DNA from: Pristionchus mayeri
Lineage: Eukaryota > Nematoda > Chromadorea > Rhabditida > Neodiplogasteridae
Direction of reading: 5' to 3'
DNA: 64,000 nucleotides
Assembly (NCBI GenBank): GCA_036245805.1
Contig: BTRK01000001.1
Location: 29,953,087-30,017,086 of the forward strand
The notes beneath the pieces are model-generated. The model ran no database searches and was not told the origin of the DNA. It worked only from the letters and a program-made list of their open reading frames with translations. The translations under genes and the position numbers were made by a program. How positions within the stretch are numbered: position 1 is the first letter of the stretch; each line of letters begins with the position of its first letter. This document shows positions 50,093 to 61,615 of the stretch, in pieces.

Positions 50093-51447
50093 TCAGGTAC
50101 AATAATTAGGCCGGAGTAACACATGGTCCTCACAACTGACCACGGCTCTCTTGTCGAACTGGATGACGACCGCCTTTCGATCCGGGTAGACCTGACAGGG
50201 GGTTAGTGATGTTGAGGGGGGTAGAAAATATGCTAAAACGAGTCAGAAATAGGGAAGCACTGGGAACTCGAAAATGAGCATCAAAATTATCAAGAAAATT
50301 ATCGAAAATAAACTATTCAATTATTGATTTCCAACCATGTGACGAGCGGCCAGCGCACGGATCGCGCCCAGCTCGATTTCGATCTGAACCATAATTGGAA
50401 ACTGGGAAATTTTCATCTCATGCCACCTCATACTCTTCTTTCATGTAAATATAGAGAAAAATGTGTAGTCAAATTCGTCGTGCGACTTACCGAGTACGAG
50501 TCGGGTTCGTCGGCCGCCCGAGTCGACTGCGCAGCTCGCGACGTGAAAATCTGCAACGAATCTAGTTTATTCTTCTTGATGTAATCGTCAGAGCTCCAGA
50601 ATTTATAGTAAATTTTATATTTTTTTATAAATTTTTAAAATTTAAGTTTTCAATTTTGGGAGCTTGCTCACGTTCTGCACGCGCATCTGCGCGACGGGGA
50701 ATGCAGTGGCTGCAGCATCTCCAGCTGCGGTTGCAGCAGTCGCAGCCGGGGCAGCTCCCTGCTGCTGCTCCCGCTGCTCCTCCACGCGAGAGGGACGACG
50801 AGGCGCCGCAGGAATGGAAGTCGCCTCGAGAGATCAAAGATCATACTTGTGTTTTCATAATTGTTTGCCCGGATTCAAGCCATTTTCAATCAATTTCAAG
50901 TCAAGGCTACCCAAGTCGGGCTTGAATTACAAATTACTCTTGATGAAGACTGCCATCATATTACCGCCATCCAAGGTCTTTTGGGGCTCACCGTTCCCTT
51001 TCTCTCCACCTTCCTCGAGGGCGTCTCGCCCGACTTCTTCTCTGCTGCACGAGCAGCAGTCTTGGCTGCAGCTGCCGCAGTGGTCGCACGCGACTTGCGC
51101 GGTGCAGGAGTAGCGGCTTTCTGTAACAAATCGATTACCGTATCCTACCACCGTATTCCCTGAAGGACAGGATACAGTATATCCTACCGTACCTTGGAAG
51201 GGGTGGCGGTGGTACGATGCTTGGCTGTCGACTTCTTAGGTGCTTCGTCGACGACTCGAGCAACGGGCTTGGAATTGCGAGCAGAGCGTCTGCAGGAGGT
51301 ACGGTAGGATACGGTAGGATGCGGTAGATCAGAAGTTGTTGACGATGAAACGAATTGCGCTAGGATATGTTGTTTAGCGTAAATTTCGTGTGAATTTCGA
51401 AAGAAGCGGTCAAAGTGGACGAACCTTAGCTTGGCGGGAGAGACCAT
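50093..51447 (-). CDS. Gene 5: basic Ala/Lys-rich protein, copy C
   Basis: Same exons as in A and B; I saw no disabling change. The one difference noticed is in an intron (near 50472). Confidence 0.7.
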
Positions 51448-51639
51448 TGTACGAGTAGACCGCGCGAGACGGGCGAGTGAGAGGAGAGTGAGGGGGGAGA
51501 AGAGGGGAAAGGGGAAGTAAGAGAGGAAATAATTCAATCACGATTATTAAAGTCGAGCGGGAAACCCTACTGGCTAACGACAACGTCCTATATGAAGGGA
51601 GGTGTGACGTTGCTTAACCTTAGCCTAGGCCTATCCTGG

Positions 51640-52363
51640 ACGAAGAGTTCATACTTTCTCACTTGCTGGGTCTGATATGGTTGAGCGGGTATCACCTGCT
51701 GACTAACGGATACGACCTAATTGTAGGGACGACATTCGGGAGAACTGGTATAGTCAGGGGCTGCTGCATCGATTCTCTAACTTTCCTTTGAAGGTCGTCT
51801 GATACACTCAATGATGCTTGCACCTGGGGCATCGTACCGTAGTTGGGTAGGGCACTGACACGGAGGAATAGCCGCCGGAAGATAAGTAGAATGGAGAGAC
51901 GAGGAGAGGTGGACGAGTTTTGACGCGGAGAGGTGTTTCCCATTGACATCGCTGTGTCCGAACCACGGTTAAGAGCAATCACTTTACCTTTGGGCCAACA
52001 TCCTCTGATAATACAAGAAAAAGGCGAGCAGATTTAGAGAGGAGTACTTCCGGTTCTTGAAGGTTCGCTCTGATTAATCCCCTTGAGAGAGGACTGAGAA
52101 TGAGGTGATCCCGCGATTTGGCGAACAATTGAAGGTGTGAATGTGACGGAACGGGAGTTGAGTAACAACTGACCTAACACGATGGAGGCACATCTATCAT
52201 CATCTTGCCTAAACGCCTGAAACGATAAATATCGATTGATTGATTTATTGATCCTAGTCCTCTCGATTCCAGATCGCGAGAGAGATTGATAACAGCACTG
52301 AAGAGAATGTGAAATTAATGAGCATAACACGCAATCAATGCTTATCACCATCCACCCTTTCAC
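51640..52363 (-). CDS. Unrecognised Ser/Pro-rich candidate gene, copy C
   Basis: Copy C counterpart of 13705-14420, with apparently identical frames. Confidence 0.3.
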
Positions 52364-52398
52364 ATCATCTACTTCCCCTCACCTCCACTTCAAGAGCT

Positions 52399-55300
52399 AT
52401 GGAACCAATCGAAACTAAAGAGTTGGAAAAGTGAGTCAATAATAAATAATATTTAAAATAAATCTGAGATTTGAGGGTGCGCGAAGAAAATCGTCAACTG
52501 CTTCAGAAGAACAGTGATTTGGTTCGAGAAATTAGCAACCTGAAAGAGGTATGTTTCCCTTATATTTCGTTTTAAGATTCTTATGTCATCGCATTTCGAT
52601 TTTTCTCGTTTTCATACAGATTTTCAGAGAATTTCCGCTGTGAAGGCTGATGTTGCGACGGCCACCTTTACTCTACAATCGACAAGAAACGCCGGATTTC
52701 TTGCAAAAGTGGATCACACTGAGCCTGTGGACGTGTGTTTATGGCCTCATTTCCATTAAAAAATAATTTTCGTCATTTTGTAAAAAGAGGGTTGGCTCAG
52801 TGGTTGTGTGCCAGACTTGATATGGAAGGTTCGCGTGTTCGGACCGAGCACTCAGATTCATCTGATTCAAAAATAGCGAAAGTAAAATCGAGCACATCGT
52901 GCGCACAACATGGGGTCTTAAGCATAGGTCGCAGATAACATCAGGACAGACTCGACGGTTAATTGGCGCGGGGGCGGCAAAACACATTATCGTGATAGTC
53001 GAGTGCTACTTTCTTTAACTTCCTTTCGTAACCTTTACGTTCGTATTGTCTTTGCGCAGGGGCAGTGAATGAATTTAATTTTTTCCAACCAGCGCACTTG
53101 ATTCCATAACATTCTCATTTCAATAAAAAAACCAGCAGCTCGGAGCTGGTAATTAAGCAGTTACAGTAAGTGATGATTGTAGTGATGAGGAATGTAGAGT
53201 TGGCCGCGGCTTCCAGTGGCCCGACTGTCGTGAGAACTAAAGTAACAAACAATCAAAGGAGATAAGACACGGGCATTTCAGATGTGTGGAGTGCTCGTTT
53301 CAATGCGAGCAGGGAGACATTTGGACAAAGATGGAAAATGTTCCCCGTACACTCCTCTTTCATTCGCCTGTTGACAATTTGTTCGTAGCTTTATCGGAAA
53401 ATGCGGAAAAAACGACTCAAAGATCGAGTTTTTCAGAAAAAAACGAGACTCCGCCCACTTTCGGAGCATGTCGCGTCGAGAAAATTTTTTTTGTTAAAAA
53501 CAGCCAACGCCATTCGAAAGAGCACGTTTCGAAGTACTTATAATCAATTTTTCAGCCAAATTAAAAATCATGAATTCCTACGTCCCGGCAGGCCTCAGAG
53601 TTCTCGAATCTCTCCCGATTCCTCTCATATAATGTTTACCATACATTGGATAATAAGGTGCGCACTATGTCGGATTAGCACACACCGGATGAAAACGAAA
53701 AAAATCATACCCTTTCGTAGCATTTTCGCAAAAGATGTTGAAAATTCTGGAGAAGGGTACTATCTCGGTTCTCATCCGGTGGGTTCTGATCTGACCAAGT
53801 GCCTAGATGTGAATACAACTTGATCAATGCCGTACCTGCGATGCCCAAGTCTTTATTAGCCGTCCTGAGTACTTTCATTTGATATATAGGTCATTGGAAT
53901 CGGATCATGCGTTGTAATGTTGCTCTCGTTTAAGCAAAATCGGTCATGGAGGTCGGGTATATACGTCATGTTTACTGAATGAAAACTAGGTTCATTTGCA
54001 TCGAAATTGCATACATACATCACCAAAACATGTTTCCGCTTCATTTCCAAGTAATTTTCAGGTCCACTTAGTCATAGACTCGATTTGAAGAAATTGCGAT
54101 CTATCGAATGGGAAGGGATAAAAAACCCGTTTTCTGATGGTAATTGACATCAATTCAAAGAGAAATCGTCATAATACAATGTAGGAACAATTTTCAGAAC
54201 ATTATAGAAAGAAAATAATTCTTCAAAAGTTACTTGCACTATTTGAGAATCGAAAAATGCCGAAATACTACACGTCATTCAGAAATTGAGATATCACAAA
54301 CTAATTTGCACCAGAATATAGAGAATGAAGAGCTGAACATTTTATCTGTTGAAAGTGAGTTTCTATCTTTTCGTTGAAAGGAACGACAGAGCATGGAAGT
54401 GAGCAAACTCGACGGTGAAGGCGCGCGGGGGAGCACTAAATAGAGGGGAGGGAGAGGGAGGTCAGGCTGCGAGAGCGGCAGACGGGTAGAGCGCGCGCTC
54501 TCGGGGGTTTCTTGCCCAATTCTATCCAAATTCTAGCATCTGTAGCGCGTGTAAATGAAAAGATAGAAACATACTTTCAACAGATAAAATGTTCAGCTCT
54601 TCATTCTCTATATTCTGGTGCAAATCAGTTTGCGATATCTTAATTTATGAATGACTTGTCGTATTTCGGCATTTTTCGATTCTGAAATAGTGCAAGTAAC
54701 ATTTGAAGCATTATTGTCTTTCCATAATGTTCTGAAAATTGTTCATACATTGTATTATGACGATTTCCCTTTGAATTGATGCCAATTACCATCAGAAAAC
54801 GGGTGTTTTGTCCCTTCCCATTCGATAGATCGCAATTTCTTCAAATCGAGTCTATGACAAAGTGGACCTGACAATTACTTGGAAATGAAGCGGAAACATG
54901 TTTTGGTGATGTATGTATGCAATTTCGATGCAAATGAACCTAGTTTTCATTCAGTAAACATGACGTATATACCCGACCTCCATGACCGATTTGGCTTAAA
55001 CGAGAGCAACATTACAACGCATGATCCGATTCCAATGACCTATATATCAAATGAAAGTACTCAGGACGGCTAATAAATCGCGCATAGTTCCAACCATTAC
55101 TTTTTGGCCTCAAAATTTTAAAAATCTTCGCAGAAGTTGGGCACATGATGCAATTTTTGGGTTTTCGACCCATCCAAAGTAAGAAAAATGTTCCCCGTAC
55201 ACCCCTCTTTCATTCGTCTGTTGACAATTTGTTCGTATCTCTATCGAAAAATGCCGAAAAATCGACTCAAAGATCGAGTTTTTCAAAAAAAAAACGAGAC

Positions 55301-57012
55301 TCCGCCCACTTTCGGAGCATGTCGCGTCGAGAAACAATTTTTTTGTTAAAAACGGCCAACGCCATTCGAAAGAGCACGTTTCGAAGTACTTATAATCAAG
55401 TTTTCAGCCATTTTAAAAATCATGAATTACTACGTCCCGGCCTATGTGGAGTCTTTCCCGATTCCTCTCATATGAACAATGTTCCTCTCATATTTTTTTA
55501 GGTACTCAAGCAACCCGCCACAGTGTCTCACACTCTGACTGTGGAAATGAAGCTCGTTCGATCGACTCGGGAAGATAGTTTCTCGTTCCACGAAGATGAC
55601 AAGTTTGCACAGCTAAAAATTGAAGAAGAGGTCGGTTCTGTGACCAAACAATGATAGAAAAAATCAATAATCTAGATCGTCGAAGTAAACGTCTCCTATT
55701 TGTCGGCCTGGTCGGAATTCTTCAGCGGATATTTTTCATCGAAAATGAATGAGTCAGCTGAGGGAGTATATCCTGTTACGGTGATTTCATTTAACAGTTA
55801 ACATGCAAGGTATCAAAAAATATATGGAAATATACGCTACTTTATATGACTTTATTGTTACGCATCTCGTCTTTCCTAATATATGTACATGCACAATTGA
55901 AGGATTGCACTGTGGCTCAGTTTCGAGAGATGTTGGATGTAATTCATCCGACGAGCAAACCAATCGATCAACATAATATCGCTTGTTTACTTGATCTCGC
56001 GGATAGATTCATCATGCCTTCGGTAAGAGATGCAACTCAGGCACAACTCAGGCACGTCTTACTAATTTCTAGGTAGTTCTCTTTTCTTTCTTTCGTACAA
56101 ATCTCAATGGAAGGGGAATGATAAATGATAGAAGCACGCCCTAAGATAAAATGAGTGTCACATATAAATCTTCGGTTAAAAAAGCTGCACTTTATTTCAG
56201 CTAACCTGGAAGTGTGAAATGTTTCTTGCGGATCGGTCGAAACACTCACTTGCGAATCTCAAACTCTCTCTCCGACAGATACAGACTAGCTTTCACTAAA
56301 AATGTAAGAGAATATGGATACCATCCACTGTAGTTAATAATCTATCTTCGAATAATGTTCTAAGTCCTTTTAGCCACCAGGAAAACTTAAAGAAGGTGTA
56401 ACACGAATAAGAGATGAGAAGGTAATGGATTCTGATGAGTGTGTTAGGTAGATATAATGTTGCCCGTCAGCTCGAACCAATCGTGATCATAGCGCAGTGG
56501 GTAACTCCTGCGCGCCAAGCGCAAGCTACGAGCGTTCGAATCCAGCAAGGTGCGATTCGTGATGCTCTTTTTCTCATTCATTTCAAATACGCGCGCTTTC
56601 GCCTGCGCTGAGGCTCGATGTTCTCATTCTCGTGATAGAGTCATCTGTGTCACTTCGGATAAAGTGATTTCTCATCGGACTTTTGTCCTCTACGACAACC
56701 ACTATTCCACATGTACAATCTATTTTTTCGTGTTACTCCTTCTTTAAACAGCGTTTACTCTTATGCCTGCTCTGCCATGACATTTCTTTTGAAAGGGCAG
56801 GTGTTAATTTGTAAATCAATTTTAAGATTGTTCTGGACAGAGCCACGGCTGACGATCTACGAAAGAAAGTGATCGTAAAGGACGAGTACAAATCGCTTTC
56901 TCCCGAGATGAGGAGAGACATCGACGCAAGGTTAACGGTCCAATTGATTGAAATTAAAACAAAAAAATTCAGATACGTTGAGCTGGATGTGATCGAACAA
57001 GGATCAGACTGA
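52399..57012 (+). CDS. BTB/POZ domain gene, full-length locus (exon 7 frameshift)
   Basis: Nine exons: 52399-52430, 52476-52548, 52628-52732, 55502-55630, 55676-55780, 55903-56022, 56201-56303, 56827-56930 and 56973-57012. Residues about 8-40 look like a coiled coil. Exons 4-7 give a BTB domain (IVEVNVSYLSAWSEFFSGYF; MLDVIHPTSKPID; CEMFLADRS). In worms BTB proteins are often CUL3 ligase adaptors. Exon 7 is 2 nt short of a multiple of three in a CT-repeat near 56268; the downstream RYRLAFTKN and exon 8 are in the shifted frame. So it is either a recent frameshift or an assembly error. Intron 3 (2.8 kb) holds the fold-back element; intron 7 holds a tRNA-like MITE. Confidence 0.75.
52788..52850 (+). 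repeat. tRNA-like segment, copy C
   Basis: Copy C counterpart of 11530-11592, in intron 3 of the full BTB gene. Confidence 0.5.
53336..53630 (+). repeat. Intronic direct repeat R, first copy
   Basis: A block of about 295 bp (from AAAATGTTCCCCGTACAC to CCCGATTCCTCTCATAT) in BTB intron 3, repeated at 55186-55473 with moderate divergence. The pair flanks the fold-back element. Fold-back junction 1 cuts through this block in copies A and B. Confidence 0.8.
53856..55073. mobile_element. Fold-back element with about 518 bp inverted repeats
   Basis: Arms 53856-54373 and 54556-55073 are inverted copies (position sum 108929) with scattered differences. They enclose a GC-rich loop of about 180 bp (GCGCGCGGGGGAGC... 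GAGCGCGCGCTCTCGG). The termini are TTAGCCGTCC and its complement, flanked by TA (53854-53855, 55074-55075) as in Tc1/mariner elements. A 64-codon open frame occurs in each arm but shows no known domain. The element starts 28 bp beyond the distal breakpoint of fold-back junction 1. Confidence 0.85.
55186..55473 (+). repeat. Intronic direct repeat R, second copy
   Basis: Diverged copy of 53336-53630, ending about 30 bp before exon 4 of the BTB gene. It is not part of the triplicated unit. Confidence 0.8.
56390..56743 (+). mobile_element. Second TTAA-flanked element family with tRNA-like core
   Basis: A 354 bp element between TTAA (56386-56389) and TTAA (56744-56747). Terminal repeats are AGAAGGTGTAACACGAA and the complement of AGAAGGAGTAACACGAA. 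They share the first bases with the 62348 family but diverge after. The core (about 56482-56547) has tRNA-like boxes TAGCGCAGTGG and GTTCGAATCC. It sits in intron 7 of the BTB gene. Confidence 0.8.
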
Positions 57013-57327
57013 GCTTATCATTTACTTTTTCTGTAAATTCCACAGACTTCCATAGAACTTGCTGCCGTGTTTGCTTTGTCGATCACATGAATGAGTAAAT
57101 TGAATAATTTCCTCGATGTAAGCAGAAACACAAATGCTTGTTAAGCGGCTACTAGAAAGACAGATCTCATTTTCTGCCCGAATCCCCGACTAACCTGATC
57201 AGCCTATGTGAGAGGGTTTTGTTTCCCTCATGTTCGTCTAGACGGACCCGTCAAGACGATTTCTCTCTAGACGTCGGCACTGTCCGCGCAATTAGTGCTG
57301 CCACAGGTACTCCGTCTGGCTTTCTCC

Positions 57328-57348
57328 GGGGGGGGGGGGGGGGGGGGG
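57328..57348 (+). repeat. Poly-G tract (21 consecutive G)
   Basis: An uninterrupted run of 21 G, able to form a G-quadruplex. Long G tracts in C. elegans need the DOG-1/FANCJ helicase for stable replication. Confidence 0.95.
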
Positions 57349-57726
57349 CAAGGGCCTGTTTGACATAACATCGATGTGACAAGTGGACCGCATCTTGCCC
57401 TTTTACCCCTCACCCCTCTTCTCTCTCTCGCCCTCTCTCTCTCTTCTGGCTCCTATCTGCATTATGATTTTCTATTGCCAGATTCCATCATTACTCACGA
57501 TGAAGGGGGGAAACAACAACAAGTATTGATTGTCCTTTGCACTCTTCTTTGTTTATTAATGATGCTTATTCGCTTCTTCTCTTTCTCTTGTCACCTCTAA
57601 GACTTTTTGCCCGACTTCAAAGGGATAATCGCTTCGAGTACATCCGGCTACCGCATATGTCTGCTGTTAGATGATCTAGCTCTCTCCATATCGCACGCTC
57701 TCTCGCTCACTCTGCTGACCTGGAGT

Positions 57727-57824
57727 GTGCAAACATTTTACGGTCTCTTCATTACGCATACTCTCTCGCCGGTCAGACAGTGCGAGAGAGTATGCGGAAT
57801 GAAGAGACCGTAAAATTTTTGCAC
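57727..57824. repeat. Long hairpin
   Basis: Arms of about 42 bp (GTGCAAACATTTTACGGTCT... and its near-complement ending TTTTTGCAC) around a short loop near 57769-57782. Related, less perfect hairpins with the CTCTCTCG core occur at 60899-60972 and 31738-31806 (mirror 34257-34325). Confidence 0.75.
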
Positions 57825-58230
57825 AACCCAGCTGGTGACGAGTCAGGCGATCATTATGTCTGGCAGTCAGACGATCGATTGCGTACTAATCCCTCGTGTA
57901 CAGGCTGATATTCTCGCACGACTAATCCCTTTGATGATGTCTCTACATCTGTATCTTCATTTAGAGCTCTCGGGTAGTTGCCGTCTGCGTATCTTTATCC
58001 TGACTGATTTTCTAGAGATTTCCCCCTGATTCGGTCGTTCCATAACTGGAATCTCACTCTCTCACGACTACCCTTCTTCATCTTGCACGTCCTACTGAAG
58101 AACACATAAAAGGAACGCCTTCCCTCACTTTAAATTATCCTTCTTTGTCATTTTCTGCCATTCTTCGCTTCGATGCTTATCGTCCGCTGTCCTAGATAGT
58201 TCTTTTTAGAATTCGACCCTTTTCAGACAC

Positions 58231-60870
58231 ATGGAGCATCAAGGATCAACGATGAGCCAGTTCGAGTTCATGAGCATCACTCCCTGTGCGGTGAGTGTGC
58301 GCTTCCATGAGCGATATGAGCAGATACACCTGATCGGCATTTAGCGATCTCTCTTGTGCTTCTTGTGATTGCAACATTTCTTGTCTGTCTGCTTTATTCT
58401 TCGAAAATATTTAATAAAATTAGAGAGTCGCAAGATTCAGCAAGCAAGAAGCCGATGAAATATTTTACTACGTCATAAAGAACTTCCTGTGTTTAGCCAA
58501 TAATGACTACCACCTTCCGCTCTTCTCCACCAACATTTGAACAGTTTCTGGCCGATCAAGCTGCTGCTGCTGCTACTGCAGCAATACAGCCGCAGCCGGT
58601 CGGTCGTTCGAATGACGCGGATGGTGCAGCTCTATCCAACCTCCAGGTTCCGCGCACTTTGCAATTTACTTTAGACCATTTATTTTTTTTAGCATTACGT
58701 TCTTGCAACTGAACAAGCAATGTTCTGCCATGAGCCGATGGATCGGCCTTGAATGATACTGCTGCATCTATCGCATCAGCTACAACTTCTGCAGCTCAGC
58801 CAGTTCTCGTCAAGGTAATCATATCATATTCGAATGAAGCAATATTTAAAGCAATCTAGTATTCTTCGTAGTTGATAATTTTCAACGCAATCTTTGCAGC
58901 CGCCACCAATCGACGATGACGACATCATCATACTCCCAGAAGTGAAGCCATCACTCAGCTCGCTTCGTCGCTTCAATCACCGAGCCGATCCGGCGAAACT
59001 GAACCAAAAAACTTCAGCGAAACACAGAAGGTGGGCACATGAAAATGGAACTAAATCTTATAAATCGCGTAATTTCCGTATGGTTGCAATGATATCAGAT
59101 TAAACTTCAAAATGTTTGATTCCCCTAAAATTCTGATATTTTCGGCAGCATAGAATTGCAATAACGATTCGGCACTTCCTGGAGATTTGACCCATCCCCT
59201 ATCCTTCCTTCTTATCCCCTCCCCATCACAAAAATGAGTTGTCCGACCGGAAACCAGGGAACGTTGCCTAGAAATGAGTGGGTAGGGGGGGGAAGGTAGG
59301 CCAATTATCCAGGAAGTGCCAACGACTCAAAACATAACTCCGCTTCTCATTTTCAGCAGCAATTCCTGGATTTGATAAAGCGTGCGAGTGGTGGAGGCTC
59401 AATGTCCACGGTACTTTGACTGTTTAATTATCTATTTCCTCCCAGCATACCGTATCCTTATTTCTACTTATTTACTTGCAGCTATCACCTGCTACATCTG
59501 CAGCACCTGCAGCAGTTGATGCTGCAATCCCAGCAAGCAGCCTTCATACTCAGCTGGAACAAGGAGCTCGTCATAAAGGAGTCGAGGAAATAAATAGACG
59601 TGAGCTGTTATGTCGAGATCCAAAGGCATTTTTAAAAATGTTCTTACTAATGAAGGGCAAAAGTCCTGTGAGGAGCGCACGGCTAGTCCAGTGTCGCAGG
59701 GAATGCCGTAGTTGCCTACTTTTGGCATCCGAAGTCATATGCATATCAAATATTTTTAATTGCAGATTTCAACTTCTGGACTGGTTCCAGCAGAGAGAAG
59801 GCTCGCTGTCCCGCCTGCGATGAACTAGTCCCTGGTGCCAATACCAGCAGACAGACACACTACGCGAGGGTGAGATACTAAACGCTCTCGCTCTATCTAC
59901 TATTGTGATAGGGATTGCTATGATATGCATAGACAAGGAGGACAACGGATGCTAGACTGGAAAGCAAGAAAGTTCTCTTCCGTTTAAATGCGTTCACGTC
60001 AGCGACACACAGTGCGATTGAGAGCTACAAAATTCTACGTTTTATATGCAACATCTTGAGTACACTTCGATAAACAGCAATACTTGTTACATAAAGTTTA
60101 ACTATCACTTTACCTCGTTCCTTTCACACGCTCTTCCAGCGCTCATCTCAGAACTAAAATCAGAGATCAAAGATCAACTTTCAGACTCACTACGATCGAT
60201 ATTATGCAACAGAGACGAAGCGTCTATCCGAGGTGGAGCGATTCCTCTCTCTGCGGCTGGGCAGCAGAGAAGGCTACAGAGGATCCTGTAATAATTACTA
60301 GTATTTATTATTATTATTTGTCGTTCACCACAAGCGTGTTTTTCAACGAATGAATGAGAAAATTCTGAGGTGATTGTGAGAGGAAGGAGAAGGGAAAATG
60401 GAAAAGCCATTTTAATATTAGAGTTGGTAGTGACTAGATCAGGCAGGTAAATAGGTCTTGCGAAACGTGTGCTCGTCCAAATTGACACTGGTCAATCAGT
60501 GTTCTCCCGCGAGCCCTGTTTTGAAGAGTCCCTTGCATTTTACTTTACCTTTTACGTAATTGATAGTATCAATAGCAATTCATTGCAGCAAACCGATGCT
60601 GCCTGGTCTGTCCAAGTTCATCTAGTACGTTCAAGGGCAGACATGGGCTGCTAGAGCACTTACGAGAGGTTTGTTCAATTTATATATATATTTTTTTTAA
60701 TTTGTAAAAAAATATAAATTTAGCTCTACAAAAATACATAATTTCAACCAACAAGAATACAATCACAGGCACACCCAGTGGCGTTTCACGAGATTCAGTG
60801 GGCGTATGTGGAGGTCGCCAATGGCAAGAGAATCGACGATCAGCAGTCGCACGCTATACTGGTTAGTGCG
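58231..60870 (+). CDS. Unrecognised Ala/Gln/Pro-rich candidate gene
   Basis: Probable exons: 58231-58290 (MEHQGSTMSQFEFMSITPCA), from 58424 (RVARFSKQEADEIFYYVIKN), about 58503-58648 in an overlapping frame (Gln/Ala-rich, FEQFLADQAAAAATAAIQ), about 58730-58815, 58901-59029 (PPPIDDDDIIILPEVKPS), about 59358-59413, from 59481 (LSPATSAAPAAVDAAIP), and about 60770-60861 (EIQWAYVEVANGKRIDDQQ). The frame from 58424 ends at a TGA while the overlapping frame continues, so there may be a frameshift or mis-modelled exon. An acidic patch plus low-complexity Ala/Gln suggests a nuclear protein. The RFSKQEADEIFYYV segment vaguely recalls Myb-type DNA-binding domains; I do not claim that family. Confidence 0.45.
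59171..59320. mobile_element. hAT-like MITE, unique copy
   Basis: A 150 bp element with ends GGCACTTCCTGGA and its complement after an AATTATCC block. Flanking octamers AACGATTC and AACGACTC match at 7 of 8. It shares terminal and subterminal sequence (CAATTATCC, AGTGGGTA) with 5932-6079. It lies in an intron of the candidate gene at 58231-60870. Confidence 0.65.
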
Positions 60871-60898
60871 GCTTGTTATTAGGGATGAATTGGCACGT

Positions 60899-61080
60899 AA
60901 TGACTCTCTTCATTTCGCGTGCTCTCTCGCCTGTCTGGCCAATGAGACATCACGCAGAAAGAAGAGACTATACAACACTCGTGGGGGCATTAGACCTTTA
61001 AACGAGTAAAGAGAGACAGTACAATCTGCCCAGAAACGGATCATTATTGTATTACCTTACTAGATTCCCTCTTCTACCTC
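60899..61080. repeat. Imperfect hairpin of the CTCTCTCG family
   Basis: TGACTCTCTTCATTTCGCG... pairs imperfectly with ...CACGCAGAAAGAAGAGACTA (60899-60972). It shares arm sequence with 57727-57824. No gene is seen here. Confidence 0.5.
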
Positions 61081-61615
61081 ATCTACTGGTTGTACTGATT
61101 CGCATACCAACGAAATTGCCAAAAGAGGGCGTAGAACACCTTCCAAATACTCCAAGTGAATGACTCTCCAATTGATACATTCCCTGCTTTTGTCCAATTA
61201 CTGTTCTGAGCTTTCCTTTTACATTATTTTTTCCACTTTTAGGATTGTCTGCATTCTTGTTGTTATTGATCACATGTTCGCTTAAACTCAATCGTTTCCT
61301 AATTATAAAGAAAGAAATATCGTGTGTATACACTAAAAACACTTTATCACATGCCTATTAAGCCTTCGATATGAGACACAAATACTTGTTACGCGACTAC
61401 TAGAAAGACAGTTCTCATTTTCTACCCGAGTCCCCGACGAAAGTGACCATGTGAGATCCATCCGAGAAGGAGAGACTCTCCAGGCGGGATTTCTCCTGAA
61501 AACGCACTTTTCGGTCTCTGAACAGTAAGAACTCGTGCAATTAAACATTCAAAAATCAAGAAGCGGAACAGAATACAGAGTATATCAATGTTAAATTCCT
61601 TGATCTTTTTCCCAC
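61081..61615. other. Gap with dispersed repeat
   Basis: 61375-61460 repeats the 57120-57200 block (ACTAGAAAGACAG, CTCATTTTCT, CCCCGAC). No exon with good splice sites was seen, though the 3' end of the minus-strand coiled-coil gene could extend into it. Confidence 0.4.

Larger units (their letters stand above)
33343..53827 (+). repeat. Segmental copy C (direct, continuous with unique flank)
   Basis: This is the only copy that continues into non-repeated DNA on the right, so it marks the ancestral junction there. It begins inside a maT transposase gene at 33343, where copy B folds back. Relative to A and B it carries a private mariner insertion (42564-43811) and a private 1.28 kb deletion (junction near 49008-49013). 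It retains ancestral-looking states in F-box gene 2 and gene 3. Confidence 0.97.
57013..58230. other. Gap between BTB gene and next candidate gene
   Basis: No convincing coding exon. It contains a dispersed repeat (57120-57200, related to 61375-61460 by the block CTACTAGAAAGACAG), a 21-G run, CT-rich tracts (57405-57450) and a long hairpin (57727-57824). Confidence 0.5.

Noticed and set aside
1..53827. The palindromes as a simple missed-adapter or MDA read artefact
   Set aside because: The copies differ by private insertions, deletions and frameshifts, including a 1248 bp mariner with an empty site elsewhere. A single-molecule artefact would not produce these. An assembly error joining true haplotypes remains possible, so a check is listed.
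53856..54050. 64-codon frame in the fold-back element arms
   Set aside because: It is duplicated only because it lies in the inverted arms. No known domain, and too short to support a protein.
57262..57300. A third gene 5/6-like exon (DVGTVRAISAAT frame)
   Set aside because: The resemblance to LGTIRALCAAH is short, and no neighbouring exons of that gene are found nearby.
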